Below are positions 20,494-32,597 of a DNA stretch of 64,000 nucleotides, one piece after another (the stretch's first letter is position 1; every line of letters starts with the position of its first letter). Both the position numbers and the translations under genes were made by a program. This DNA comes from Microstegium vimineum (lineage: Eukaryota > Streptophyta > Magnoliopsida > Poales > Poaceae): the NCBI GenBank assembly GCA_022036555.1, contig CM039140.1, positions 8,955,943 through 9,019,942 on the forward strand. The letters run 5' to 3'. The notes beneath the pieces were generated by a model, which had not been told where the DNA came from, searched no databases, and worked only from the letters and a program-made list of their open reading frames with translations.

Positions 20494-23199
20494 ATGGCAA
20501 GGACGAAGAATGCAGGTCCCGTCCCTGGTAGTGGTGGTGACCCTCCACCTCCACCGCGTCCACCCACTGACCGCGGGAAGGGCAAGCAGAAGGTTATCTC
20601 TCGGAAGCGTAAGAGGCCGGCGATGGATCCAGACTCGGTAGCCGCTCTAGCAGTGGCAGAGGCCGCCGAGATAGCTGAGCGAGGAGGACGTCGCGCCGGC
20701 TTGAGGCTCTCGCCTCGCCGTGGAGCGCGTCGTGAGTCCCCTCCACCTCCAGTGTCAGAGCCCGTCGAGGCTACAGAGGCACCAGCGACAGAGCCAGTCC
20801 CAGCGACTGAGCCGACAGAGGCCGCGGGCCATTCTACTATTGGAGAGCTGATGAGCCGTCGAGTTACCCGTTCTCGAGGCTCAGGTGCACCACCTAGCCC
20901 TCCAAGACCCCGGCTCCCAGACCCCGTGAGGCACCAGGTCAGAACACTTACAGCGAAGCAAGTCCAGCTGCTTCGATTCGTTGACTTCCAGTCCTGGTTC
21001 CCACCTCAGAGGGACCCCCGTGCTGGACGTGAGTTCTATACTACAGTGCACGAGGACTTCTATAGAGCATACGTTGACACCGATGCTCCTCTCAGGGCCC
21101 ACAGGGTGTGCCCATCTTCTCAGATTGAGGGGGTCGGTGGTCCAGAGATCCTGTAGCACCTCCAGTACATCCAGGGATTGACAGACTTGATGGGACGCTC
21201 AGAGGCCTATCAGAAGGAGTGGGTTTACTAGTTCTATGCCTCTCTGTGGATCTCACCTGATCACGAATTCTTGCACTTCGCATACCAGGGATGTGACTTC
21301 AGGGTTACTGCTGCCAGATTCAGAGAGCTATTTCACCTCGGATCCTCACCTACCAGGATACACAGTCTCTGCTATGGGGATCAGGAGGCCCCTCGCCGAC
21401 CTCACGATGGTATAGTGCCATCCACAGACTTTGTCAGTCCGTGCTTTCAGCAGCCGTTCACTGAGGGTTCGAGCCGTACGCCACGAGACCTCACTCCTTT
21501 GGCTCGGATCCTCCACGAGGTTCTCAGACGGACTATTCTACCCAGGATTGGAGCTAGGGATACTATCACTCGTCTTCAGCTTTGGCTCCTAGCTCACATT
21601 GTTCGGAAAGAGCAGTTCGACCTCTGGGATTTGATAGTGAGCGAGCTCGAGGATATCATAGCTGCTGGGTTCAGAGGTCATTGGCAGCTACAGTTTGCAC
21701 ATTGGATCTCATACTTGATAGTTGCCAAGACTGGATCAGGTGTTATGAGAGTCACCCTTACGAGGTCAGCTACAGAGTTCCCAGTCTACTCGATGAGCCA
21801 GCTTGTGGCCCACATCCTCACTCGTCCCAGCAGAGCCTACAGACCAGGCACTAGGCAGGCCGGAGTGCCACCACAGTCCGCCGAGGTCACAGATGCGATA
21901 GTTGAGCAGATTGCTCAGGCAGAGGTAGCAGACTTGGATGCCGAGATCGATACAGCTGCTGAGACAGTCTTTCGAGAGGATCTCGACTCCGACAGCTCTG
22001 ACGAGGACTACCAGCCCGTGCACGAGTATACACCGATGACCCATGACCACGAGGCAGGTGGGTCAGGCACAGCTGCAGCAGCTCCAGCTCCAGGCTCCAG
22101 TTCCTCAGAGGCTACCTTGCTTACTATACTATCGAGAATGCAGGAGGAGCAGTCTCGCCAGGCAGAGGAGCAGAGACAACAGACTGCAGACCTACGGAGA
22201 CTCACTGAGCAGCAGCTGGCAGCTCAGGCACAGACACAGGCTAGGCAGGATGAGTTCCAGCGCCAGTTCCTAGCCTATCAGCTGTAGCAGGCAGAGATTA
22301 GGAAGACTCAGACACTTCTACTTGAGCGTCTTCTAGCCTCCAGCTCCGGGCAGACCTCCACGCCCCAGTTCCAGTTGCCCGCTGTGTCTCAGCAGCAGCA
22401 ATTCACCTCTCCTCCGCAGCAGCCTCCAGTAGTTGTGGTGCCAACTCCAGCGTTACCGTCCAGAGGACAGCAGAGTCAGGCACCAACTACTCCTCCCTTC
22501 CAGCCAGCAGCCTCTCCTGAGTATCAGACTCCGAGGACCCAGGTGTCCTCTTGGATAGCTTCACCCGGAGAGTTCCAGACGGGATTCACTCCTACCCGGG
22601 GAACTACCTTAGCAGAGGCCTCGAGAGATCTATCCGCTTCCTACCTTGAGATCACGGGAGAAGACTCCCCAGGAGCACCTCAGCAGGTCACACCAGCTCC
22701 AGAGACTGCAGTGGATCTTCCGGCGATAGGCACTCACCAGTCCTCAGTTGCATCGTCGGAGATCGCACCTGAGCAGTCGGCACAGACAGTCACCACACCT
22801 CCAGCTGCTGTTCAGACGGATGCCATATCCCTTGCAGATGAGGTTACAGTGGCAGTGTCCTCTCCCGGTCAGACTCAGCCTGCAGAGGTTGCAGCAGCAG
22901 TGTCCCTAGTGGCACTTGCAGTGACACCGTCCCCCTCGCCTCGAGTTTTCACTCGTCGGGCCCCCAGGCCCGCTACCACTGAGGCAGGACCGTCAGAGGC
23001 ACCAGCTAAGCCTCAGCGAGAGTCAGTTGAGACCGCAGCTCCAGAGGTGCCAGTGACAGCTTCAAAGACCACCCCAGTTGCACCTACACCGGCAGAGACC
23101 GTGTCAGATGAGTCAGACGAGTCCGACCTTCAGGACTTCATCATGCTGGATCGCAGAGCTGCAGCTTCTTCGCCTTCTGCTCTAGCCCCAGACTCTTAG
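20494..23199 (+). pseudogene. ORF3 after copia pol, ~900 codons, three in-frame TAG
   Basis: Starting ATGGCAAGGACGAAG at 20494, one frame stays open to the stop at 23197-23199 except for TAG at 21154, near 21229 and at 22285; each could derive from CAG. The N-terminus is proline-rich and basic with an NLS-like SRKRKRP; the middle (about residues 150-440) is a globular domain with LLRFVDFQSWFPP, REFYTTVHEDFYRAYVD, FYASLWISPDHEFLHFAYQG and FRELFHLG, which resembles the 'putative plant transposon protein' domain (my recollection of PF20167; unverified). Then an acidic patch (DSDSSDEDYQP), a glutamine-rich coiled coil (QEEQSRQAEEQRQQ) and a long P/S/T/A-rich tail. I see no signal peptide or membrane span, so it does not look envelope-like. 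Function unknown. Confidence 0.65.
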
Positions 23200-23674
23200 T
23201 TTTTGGTGCTAGATGCCAAAGGGGGAGAGAGGGTCGAGTATAGAGATAGGGGGAGGGATTTGGATCTTTGTATGCTTTATTTCCCCGTACTCTTTCATCA
23301 TGTCTACTTTTATGCATTTGTCTATATGTGTGATGTGATGATGGTCGATGTATATATGGTTGCATGTGACAAACTCTTGTGTTTCTCTAATATATCTTGT
23401 GAGTTGTTTCATGTTCATAATATATCTCCTTGCTTAACGATATTTGAGCTTCCGCGCTTTACTCCGAAACATCCCTTGAGAATATCATGAGGTACTGCGT
23501 TTTCTTTCATATTCATAAGTACCATGTTTTGTGATTTGGCTTGGGTGAGCAAGTATGCTTAATTACAATGTTACTAACCCTTGCTCAACCACTCCAAGTC
23601 ACCCTTGAATCTTAACCAAAACTCTCATCCATACTAGAAGTTCTATTGTTGTCAATCGCCAAAAAGGGGGAGAT
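23200..23674 (+). promoter_or_regulatory. Copia 3' untranslated tail with polypurine tract
   Basis: After ORF3 the sequence has AAAGGGGGAGAGAG at about 23218 and ends in AAAAAGGGGGAGAT (23661-23674) directly before the 3' LTR. The latter is the polypurine tract that primes plus-strand DNA synthesis. The rest is AT-rich and non-coding. Confidence 0.8.
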
Positions 23675-25227
23675 TGAAGAATCATGGCCCTAGTTGGTTT
23701 CGGTGATTAACGACAATTAGAGATTATTATGGCTAACGTGTGTTTTGCAGAGGCTATGCGTAGCTTAGCCATAGTGATCAAGGAGAATGGGCTCTAATGG
23801 TCATCACTTAGCCCCCAAGATGGATATCGTTTCGGTTTTTAAGGAGACATGATGAAGACCCTAGAATGATAGGCTAAGTGCCATAAGGAGATGAAGGGCA
23901 CTTAGAATTAGATAGGGCTTCTCTTTTTACCTTTGACCGTACTATTAAGAGGGGTTGAGATTAGTAGCTTGACTTAGGAAAGCTTCATGTTTAGGTGTGG
24001 TGCACACTTGACTTCCTTAGCTCTAAGCAAGCCTATGGTGACCGTAAGATAGCCTAGAACAACTTCCATATTCATCGCGACGAAAAACGGAGTTGTCAAA
24101 ATCGTTTTCTGGGCGTCGGACGCTCCTGGCAGGGGCGCCGGACGCTGGGTGGTTGAGTCCACAGCGTCCGTCGGCCTTCCAGAGAGGTTGTTTTCTGGCT
24201 AAGTTTTTCAAGATCCGTCGGACGCTGTCCGTCGACCTTCCAGAGAGGGTGTTTTTCAACCCTAGCCAGAACTCAGCGTCGGACGCTGTGGCTGAGCGTC
24301 TGTCGCCCAGTGACGTAGCGTCCGTCGCTGGGAACAGTGTGTCAGAACTAGCTGTTAGACAAAGGCGACGGAGCGTCCGTCGCCTAGGCGTCGGAGCGTC
24401 CGTCGCCTCAACTATGAACAGAAACTAGCCGTTGGGCATGCGACGGACCGTCCGTCGCCTAGTCGACGGAGCGTCCGTCGCCAACTTAAATTGCCAACCC
24501 AAGGCAGTTTTCAGAGGGTCTATTTATAGCCCCTCCCACTTCTCTCCCACCTTGTCTTTGCTCATTTGAGTTGCTGAGTTTGTTGAGAAAGTTGGGAAGA
24601 GAGCAAGAGCCCTAGAGAGAGAGAGAGAGATTCACGAATCCATCCATCCTCTCTCTAGTTCATCCAAGAGTTCAAGTGTGCATCCTCTAGTTGTGAAGCT
24701 TGAGTGAGTCAAGCGAAGATCGAGGCTTGTTACTCTTGGTGATCGACATCACCTAGACGGTCCGGTGGTGCTCGGAGGAAGGTGATCGCCGGAAGATTGT
24801 CGGCGGCTCTTCTCCATCGACGTTGTGATCGGTTGTGGGCGATTCACCGAGCCGGAGTGGCAAAGAACCAGCCCGTAGAGAGCACTCATCCCTTGCGCGG
24901 GATTGAGGGGGAGCTATACCTTGCGAGGTGCTCCAACGAGGACTAGGGGGGAGTGTCGACTCCTCGATACCTCGGCAAAACATCGCCGTGTCAAGCATCT
25001 CTTTCCCTAGCTCTTTATTACCGCTTTACTTTCCGCACTTGTCTTTCAATTCTACTAGAATTGTGTAGGTAGTTTTCGCTTTCCATTGTCTTGTTACCGC
25101 TTTCTAGCTAGGACACACAAGCGGTAGGCACTAGGGGGTTAATTGGCTCTTTATAGGTTTAATTCTTGTTTAGAAATTAAAAAGAGCCCAATTCACCCCC
25201 CCCCTCTTGGGCATCTTGATCCTTTCA
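23675..25227 (+). repeat. 3' LTR of copia element
   Basis: Begins TGAAGAATCATG and ends CCTTTCA, followed by the ATGCT target duplication at 25228-25232. TATA box at 24521. Relative to the 5' LTR it lacks two ~31-bp modules of the GC-rich motif array. Confidence 0.95.
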
Positions 25228-25232
25228 ATGCT

Positions 25233-26915
25233 GATGGACACGCACCAATGTGGAAGAGGAAGTCCATATTTTGGGAGCTACCCTATTGGCATGTCCTAGA
25301 GGTCCGCCACGCGATCGACGTGATGCACTTGATAAAGAATCTTTGTGTGAACCTGCTAGGATTCATGGGTGTGTATGGAAAATACAAGGATACACTTGAA
25401 GCATGACAGGACTTGCAAGACATGAAAGAACGAGACAACCTGCATCCAAAGAAGAGAGAAGATGGACGTCATTATTTAAAGCCTGCTAGCTACACTCTTA
25501 GCAAAGAAGAGAAGGAAAGCATGTTTGAATGTCTAAGCAGCATCAATGTCCCATCTAGATTTTCCTCCAATATAAAGAATATAATAAATGTGTCAGAGAA
25601 GAAATTCCTAAACTTAAAGTCTCATGACTGCCATGTGCTAATGACGCAATTGCTTCCGGTTGCGTTAAGAGGAATTCTACCTCCACATATACGTCTAGCC
25701 ACTGTGAAGCTATGTGCATTCCTCAATGCAATCTCTTAGAAGGCAATCGATCCAATGGAACTAGCTGCTCTGCAGAATGATGTGGTTCAATACCTTGTCA
25801 GCTTTGAGTTGGTTTTCCCTCCATCCTTCTTTAATATCATGGAACACCTCCTAGTTCACCTGGTTAAGGAGATTAGTATTCTCGGTCTGGTGTTCTTGCA
25901 CACCATGTTCCCCTTTGAAAGGTTCATGGGAGTTCTAAAAAAATATGTTAACTAACGTGCTCGCCCAGAAGGAAGCATTGCCAAGGGCTACGAGACAGAG
26001 GAGGTGATTGAGTTCTGTGTTGACTATATTCCCGACCTTGACTCGATTGGTGTTCCTGAATCAAGACACGAGGGGAGACTTAGTGGGAAAGGAACACTAG
26101 GGAAGAAAACATATATCGGTACGGGGGATGATTATTTCAACAAAGCACACTACACAGTTCTTCAAAAATCCTCCGTGGTGGAGCCGTATGTCGAGGTACA
26201 CAAGAAGTTCCCACGATCCCAGTTTTCAGGGAAGAATGAAGCTTGGATTATGCGTGAACACATGAAAACTTTCGGTGATTGGTTGCGAAAAAAATGTCTT
26301 GGTGATGACAGCATTGATGACCAACTGTATTTATTGGCTAGACAACCATCGTGGCACATCCTCACGTACAAAGCCTACGAGATAAATGGAAATACATTTT
26401 ACACGGTAGACCAAGATAAAAGGAGCACCAACCAAAATAGTGGTGTCCGCATAGATGCCACTGACCCAAATGGAAATAGACAAACATATTATGGCCGCAT
26501 AGTTGAGATTTGGAAACTAGACTATGCATCTAATTTTAAAGTCCCTTTGTTTAAGTGCCAATGGGTGAAGATGACCGGAGCCGGGGTAACAATTGACAAG
26601 GATTATGGGATGACAACAGTGGACCTCGACACTATTGGGTACGAAGACGAACCATTCATCCTTGCTGCTGATGTGAATCAGGTGTTCTATGTAAAAGACA
26701 TGTCTACAAAACCAAAGAAAGGAAAAAACGATGACAAATCAAGCATCAATGAGCCCAAGCGTCATATAGTTCTTTCAGGGAAAAGAAATATTTTGGGAAT
26801 TGAGGACAACTTAGACATGTCAGAACTTTACGAAAGGGATGACCGAATTGCGCAATTCAGTGTGACCAAAGACCCAAGCATCCTTCTAAATGCCGAGAAC
26901 ACTCCATGGTTATGA
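25233..26915 (+). pseudogene. TNP2-like transposase, 3' half (continues from 11591)
   Basis: The frame left at the ATGCT site resumes exactly: PKDA before the insertion, DGHAPMWKRKSIFW after it. It carries the end of the transposase core (HAIDVMHLIKNLCVNLLGF), then a DUF4218-type block (RDNLHPKKREDGRHYL, KSHDCHVLMTQLLPVALRG, FPFERFMGVLKKYV) and a DUF4216-type block (NSGVRIDATDPNGNRQTYYGRI, split here; FKCQWVKMTGAG; DEPFILAADVNQVFYVKDMS). TGA at 25404 (arginine expected), TAG at 25737 (glutamine expected) and TAA near 25952 interrupt it. It ends TGA at 26913-26915. The first two fit C-to-T at CGA and CAG. Length and domain order match a full TNP2. Confidence 0.9.
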
Positions 26916-27440
26916 CATGATCATAACCAAGGGACATATGTCTAGAAGAAGTTCAAAACTGTGCCCGCTTGATGTAGCTAGCTTAGCAGTGATGTCAAGT
27001 GACATGTGTATTAATCATTTTTGCTAAGTTTGGTCAAATAAATGAAGATCTACATTTGTATTTGGTCAATTCTACATTTAGTGACTAATTAATGTTTACT
27101 AATACTTCTTTTGTAGTCAAAAGTTTTTCATATAGGGTCGCATAAACTAATTTCCTGTTGGTAACCAAGTATTTTATTTTTTTAATTAAACAATATACTT
27201 TTGCATTAACCAAATTCTAATGTTTATTTACATTTATATTTGATATTATAAAAAATTTAAAAGATTTTATGTTATACATTTTTTAATGTATAATAAAGCA
27301 AAAGGAAATTTAATGGTTATTTTTTAAAAAATTTGTGGCATGTATTTAATTTATTATGCAATTAACAAGAACTAGAACAAGTTATACATATATTAAACTA
27401 TATACAATACCAAAAGATATAAAAGAGCACACTGAAAATT
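26916..27440 (+). other. AT-rich spacer between TNP2 and TNPD genes
   Basis: About 525 bp of AT-rich DNA after the TNP2 stop. It presumably holds the TNP2 3' untranslated region. No ORF or repeat worth naming was seen. Confidence 0.5.
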
Positions 27441-27449
27441 TTGTTTGGT

Positions 27450-27600
27450 GCCTAAACAGACCTTTAGCCGGGATGGTAATTCCAATTGGGGCTAAAGGTG
27501 TTACCCTTTAGCCGCAGTTGGTATTACCAACCGGGGCTAAAGGACCTTTAGTCCCGGTTGGTAATACCAACCACAGCTAAAGGGTGCCTTCCTATATAAG
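27450..27600 (+). promoter_or_regulatory. Internal subterminal-type repeats plus TATA box before TNPD
   Basis: Repeats of CCTTTAG, GGGGCTAAAGG, GTTGGTATTACCAAC and GTTGGTAATACCAAC (the last two near-perfect palindromes) match the element's own terminal repeat vocabulary. TATATAAG follows at 27593-27600 and a CT-rich leader begins. This looks like a second, internal promoter serving the TNPD-like gene and possibly responding to the same element proteins that bind the termini; the latter is inference. Confidence 0.6.
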
Positions 27601-27639
27601 TCGTAGCTGCCTCTCTCCTTCCTCACCATATTCATTCTC

Positions 27640-28230
27640 GATCTCGTGGAGTACGTTGCGGACGCCGCCGCCATCGCCGCCGCCTCCTCTGCCCAGCCCC
27701 GACGCCCTCGCCGTGCCACTTACCGGCCACCGCGCCACCGCCGTTCCTCTGCACAGCGCCGACGCACGCGCCGCCGCGCACAAGCCGCCGCCACACGCCG
27801 TGCCGCCGCCTCCTCTGCCCGGCCTCGACGCTCTCGCCGCCGCCTCCTCTCTGCCCGAGCCCGCGCCGCCACGCCCGAGCCGGCCGCCGGCTATCGCCAT
27901 TGAAGGAGCTAGAAAAAGAAGAAAGAGAGAAGGAAAGGGAAAAAGAAAGAAGAAAGAAGGAAGAAGAGGAAAGAAGGAGAGGAAGAAAGGAGAAGAGGAC
28001 AGAAGGAAGAAGCAGGAAGAAGGAAGAAGGTAGGGAGAAGAAAGAAAGAAAGGAAAAAGAAAAAATAAAAAAAATTAGTAAATGATTTTATAAATTTGTA
28101 AATGGATTTGTTAGAACAAAAAATTGGAAAATTGATAATATTCTAACATTTTATTTTCTAGGTGAAGAGGAGATCGAGAAGAAGAAGAAGATCGAAGAAG
28201 GAAGAAGAAGAAGAAGGTGAATTGTGTGTA
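27640..28230 (+). repeat. GCCGCC-rich then GAA-rich low-complexity leader
   Basis: 27646-27900 is a CG-rich run of CCGCCGCC-type words open in several frames; 27900-28230 is nearly all A/G with GAAGAAGAAA runs. Both lie downstream of the TATA box at 27593 and upstream of the TNPD-like coding start, so they are probably untranslated leader. Translations are compositional. Confidence 0.6.
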
Positions 28231-28394
28231 AAAAATAGAAATAGATTTTAGTTTTAGAAATAGATTTTAGCACTTAGAGAAATATATGTATCTTCATTAT
28301 ATTGCTAGTAAAATATGTATAGAGCGAGCTTTCATTTGTTATAGAATTAGATACCTTTCATTATATTACTAGTAAAATAAATTTAAGTGTCGAT

Positions 28395-28820
28395 TTGATA
28401 TATATGCGTCTACCCTAAACCCCTAAGCTTTCATTTGTTAGAGAAATAGACACCTTTCATTATTTGTAGCTAAATGTATAGATCTTTCATTTGTTAGAGA
28501 AATATATACCCTAAGTGTATGACTCTAAGTGCCTAAACCCTAAACCCTAAGTGTGTCTACCCCTAGCGCCTACACTAAGTGTCTACCCTTTTGATTACTC
28601 GAGTGTTACACACTTGTTTAGGGTTTACAACACACACTAAGTGTCTACCCTAAACCCCTAAGTATCTAAACCCTATAGATATACATCCTAAGTGTCTACC
28701 CTAAACCCCTCTAAACCCTATTGCACACACACACACTAAGTGTCTACCATAAACCCTAAACCCTTTTATTACACACAGACATAAGTGTCTACCATAAAAC
28801 CTAAACCCTAAACCCTTTTT
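28395..28820 (+). repeat. Interspersed telomere-like CCCTAAA units
   Basis: At least nine occurrences of ACCCTAAACCC/CTAAACCCTAA alternate with the word (A)AGTGTCTACC. The plant telomere unit is CCCTAAA, but here single or double units are separated by spacers, so this is a degenerate interspersed array, not a telomere. It ends 10 bp before the start codon at 28830. Confidence 0.7.
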
Positions 28821-28829
28821 ATTGCAAAA

Positions 28830-31800
28830 ATGGATGACCCGAATGAGAACATGGAGGAATTCTTGTTTTCCATGATCAATGATGGCACCAATGAAGTAGT
28901 AGATGACGGCGCCAATCAAGTAGATGATGGAAGTCAGTACTTTGCCGAAGATGTTGAGCAAGAAAATATCGCGCAAGACAATGTTGGCGAGCAGATCTAT
29001 GTCTACAATCTCTTGTGTATACGTGAAAATCAAAATAATTACATTTGTATAATTATATTTATAATTTTTGTGTTTCTAGATACATAACCGTCTGCATCAA
29101 CGACAACTACGTTGAAGAGTAAAAATGTACGAGGCCGAAGAAGCCATTGGAGGGTCGGTACATTCTCTCGCATTTCAAGGAGGAAACAGGAGAGTACTTG
29201 GACCAAATGCACATACATTTTTCAACCATTGTGGTTACCTTGTAAGGGATAGGCTTCCGATCAGTGCTCGTGAATGGCGGCAAAGGGGAGAGTTAGGGAC
29301 TGGGCAATGAAGAAGATGGCAACACAATTCCAAGCCTGGAAGAAGAAATTGTACAACGAATTTATCAAGAAGAACTTTACTCCAGATTTCAACAATAAGG
29401 CCTATGTCAAGTTGAGGCTGTTTTGGGATGACTTTGTAGCTTTCAAAACATCGGAAGAGGGCGAAGCACGAGCGATAAAGAACCAATAGAATGCCCGAGA
29501 AAAGCAATACCACCATCGTTTGGGATCAGGTGGCTACATTACTTCCATTCCTAAGTGGGAAAAAACAGAAGAGGACCTTGTAGCTAGGGGAATCCAACCA
29601 GAATCACATACCTGGTCTTAGCGCGGTAAGTGGTGGTTTTTTGGTCACGGGGGAGGACTTGACCTTGAGATCGGAAGATTGACGTATGACCAAGGACTCA
29701 CAGAAGCAGCACGGAGACTGGTTCACGCTCAATCTTTGAGGGAACAAGGAGTATGGTCACCAGATAGAGATAGGGATGAGCTGACATATGCCCTGGGGAC
29801 TGCCGAACACGGAGGGCGAACGAGAGGCTATGGCGCGGTACCGTGGAAGCATGCCTTCCCTCAAGACAAAGATACATATAATAGCCGCCAGAGAAAGAAG
29901 AGAGAGGAGGAAGCTATGAAATATAGCATGCAATAAATGCTTAGTGAAGCACACGAAGCAGCTATTCAAGCCAAAGAGCGAGAAGAAAAACTTGAAGCTA
30001 GAATGAGCGAGGAAATCAAAAGGCAGGTGGATTTAGCAATGAGCCGAATGAGAAGTACTGCATCAGTACCGGAAGTCAACATCAGCCCCTCTGCTCAGTT
30101 GAAAAGCAGTTGTGCTTCCACGGAAGTGCCTCAAGCCGGTGATGACGCAAAGCTACGCTTCCTCGTGGATGACATCACATAACCGAATACACCATGTGAG
30201 CTGCACATTCTAGAGGGGGCTACCAAAAGCATGGTAGCTACCGGTGTTGTATCTCCTATCGACCCTACAAAGACACCAAAATGCCATGGGGTAATAATAC
30301 CACCTGGATATGCTCACGTCTCGGTGGATAGAGTTCAAAAAGGTCATAGTGGTGTTCAGCTTGACATTGAAGGAGGTGATAGGGAGAAGACTTTAGGAGA
30401 AGCGGAGAAGACATTTATTTGTTGGCGCAAGCGCTATATCATTATTCCTGGGGAATCACCTCCTATTCTACCGTCGCCGCCTCCTCCTCCTCATCCTAGG
30501 CGTGAATTATACCTAGCTCTTTTTCACTAACTTTGTATTGGCTTAAATAGCGATAGTTTATTCACACTCGTTGTTTTCACTGCAGGACCTCACCTAGAGA
30601 CCTAAGTCACCATTCATCACCTACTGGTCATAGTGTTGCAAGGGATGATGATGGTGGAATGCACGACACGGCTTCCTCCCCAGAACCTCCAAGGCGGTCT
30701 CCAACTCCAAAACCGGCCCCATCGCCTCCACGAGGTTCTCCAATGCCGACACCGGCCTCATCGCCTCCACGACGGTCTCCAACGCCTGCACCGGCCCCAT
30801 CGCCTCCATGACGGTCTCCAACGCCTGCACCGGGCACCCCATCGTCAAAGAAGAGGCCCACCACAAAAGCACCGACCGCCCGATCGTCAAAAAAGAGGCA
30901 AGCTACAAGGAAAGTTAAAATTCCTCAGAAACTTCCGTATGAGAAGACTGACGAAGAACTAGATGCTTCAATAAAGGCCGATGTGCAAGCACAATTCCAA
31001 AAAATGAGAGATGACCGTAAAGCAAAGAAAAAAAAGCTAAAAAGCCATTTTTCTTACATCAATCAGCTCTAAGGCAAGCGGTGGATGCTCATAAGAGAAA
31101 GCTACGTGATGCTCAGAAGAGTTCTCCACTATCGTACTATGACCGCACTCTCCAAAAGGCAATTAACGAAGAGAGAAGAGCACGGAAGGGTGTCCCACAG
31201 CTTGGGGAACAATCGAACCAATCAGTGCCCCCGCTAGTTGTTGGGAATCAATATGGTTCAAACATGAGCGTGCTATCAGACTACAGTGGCCCCAGGGTCA
31301 ATTATGATGGTATGGAAGAGTTCTTGTCAGCAGCTGGTCTAACTGCGAGTCAATTTCTAGGAAATGCACTCATCGCAAATGCCACTGTAGTCGATGAGTG
31401 GAAGAGAACTTATGTACGTGGCACAAGTCTATACAACCCATCGGCCCTCAGGGAATTTGGTACGCAAATGCGCTCATTAAACTCGTGGTACATGGAGGCA
31501 TGTAAGAAAAGCACAGATGATTGGATTTGCGTCAGAATTAGAGATGAACATTACTTCTGGGGCGATGACGTTATATTTGTTCCATTTAGTGAGCTCCACC
31601 AACTATGCCATATGGACGCTCTAGACAAATCTCTCATCAGCTGCTACTGTCTGTAAGTGATCATTTCTTTTAGTAATCTGACTATAGCATATGTATATAT
31701 ATAGTAACTAACTATCCTCAAACATATATATGTAGATTCTTGATGTTATTTCTCAAACGGAAGGGAGACACGGATATTGGTTTTATTGATCCATCAATCG

Positions 31801-32597
31801 TATTCTCGGATCCAAACACTCCCCGCGATCAATGGATACCTCAAACGCAGAGGAATCTTCGGAGGTTTTTGGTGAACCAAAAGACCAGAAAATATATACT
31901 CTTCCCCTACAACTTTGGGTGAGTGTTGTTATCGTTTGCACAATTAATCTTACTTCAATTTAGCATAAAGATATATATGTTGACTTTATAAACAAATGCA
32001 GTTTTCACTGGATACTCATAGTCTTCGATATGACTAGAAGTCAATTGGTAATATATGACTCATTGAGAAAACCACTGGGAGATTACCAAGACATGATAGA
32101 CATTATCAAGGGGTAACTTTGATCTTTAAATATGGATGCATGCTCTTTAACTACACTACAATAGTTAATTAATTAACGATCCAATTATTGAACAGGGTTT
32201 GGGCTTGGTTTGTTGACAAACAACGTCCGGATCTGGAAGCGCCACTAAAGGCTCCCGTCCTGCTACAGTGGGTTCTAAGGTAGCCACCAGACAACAATCT
32301 GTGTGGATACTACGTTTACGAGTTCCTCACGGTGTATGCAAGACAAACTATTAATGAGACACTAAAAGTATGTCATATGTATATATAATACATCAATTTT
32401 ATTTAGTTGTTACTATTAACTAAATCTTATATATATTAACACTTGTTTGTTTATAATGCAAATTGAAGTCTCTATGGTTGAAGAACCAAGTGTTGGAAGA
32501 TGTCCGCCTCAGAGGAATTCAAGAGACCATTGCTGGATTTTTTCTTGAAAAAGTGCTCAAACCTAAAGGCGAGTACTATTTCGACCCGAACAACTGA
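28830..32597 (+). pseudogene. TNPD-like CACTA protein with C-terminal Ulp1/C48-type protease
   Basis: Starts MDDPNENMEEFLFSM (28830). 29160-30530 holds the plant Transposase_24 region in broken frames: NHCGYLVRDRLPISAREW, WAMKKMATQFQAWKKKLYN, NKAYVKLRLFWDDFV, LGTAEHGGRTRGYGAVPW, and a coiled coil. A proline-rich linker at 30680-30850 contains 13-residue repeats. From 31081 the exons splice cleanly: to 31652, 31736-31918, 32002-32112, 32196-32367, 32469-32597, all GT-AG and in phase. They encode a cysteine protease of the SUMO-protease fold: FHWILIVFDM (His), LVIYDSLRK (Asp), NNLCGYYVYEF (Cys). In-frame breaks include TGA at 30809 and TAG at 32281, just before the catalytic Cys. Such fusions are usual in grass CACTA elements. 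Confidence 0.85.
30690..30840 (+). repeat. 39-bp tandem repeat in TNPD proline linker
   Basis: About 3.5 units of 39 bp encode RRSPTPKPAPSPP-type 13-mers. Copy three ends CCTCCATGACGG where copy two has CCTCCACGACGG, turning CGA into the TGA stop at 30809-30811. Confidence 0.8.

Larger units (their letters stand above)
11592..25227 (+). mobile_element. Ty1/copia retrotransposon (SIRE/Opie-like), complete with LTRs
   Basis: LTRs at 11592-13207 (1,616 bp) and 23675-25227 (1,553 bp), both TG...CA, are flanked by ATGCT (11587-11591 and 25228-25232). A Met-initiator-type primer site follows the 5' LTR and a purine tract precedes the 3' LTR. Order is gag with zinc knuckle and coiled coil, protease, integrase, RT, RNase H (copia order), then a ~4.8-kb tail with an extra ORF. 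Long gag plus an ORF after pol fits the SIRE/Maximus clade, which includes Opie and Ji. The LTRs differ at about 27 positions by eye over 1.55 kb plus two ~31-bp deletions, so insertion is recent in relative terms. Internal stops and a frameshift make it defective. Confidence 0.95.

Noticed and set aside
20494..23199. Envelope-like protein
   Set aside because: No signal peptide or membrane segment visible; basic NLS-like start and coiled coil argue for an intracellular protein.
28395..28820. True interstitial telomere
   Set aside because: CCCTAAA units are single and interspersed with other words, not perfect tandem repeats.
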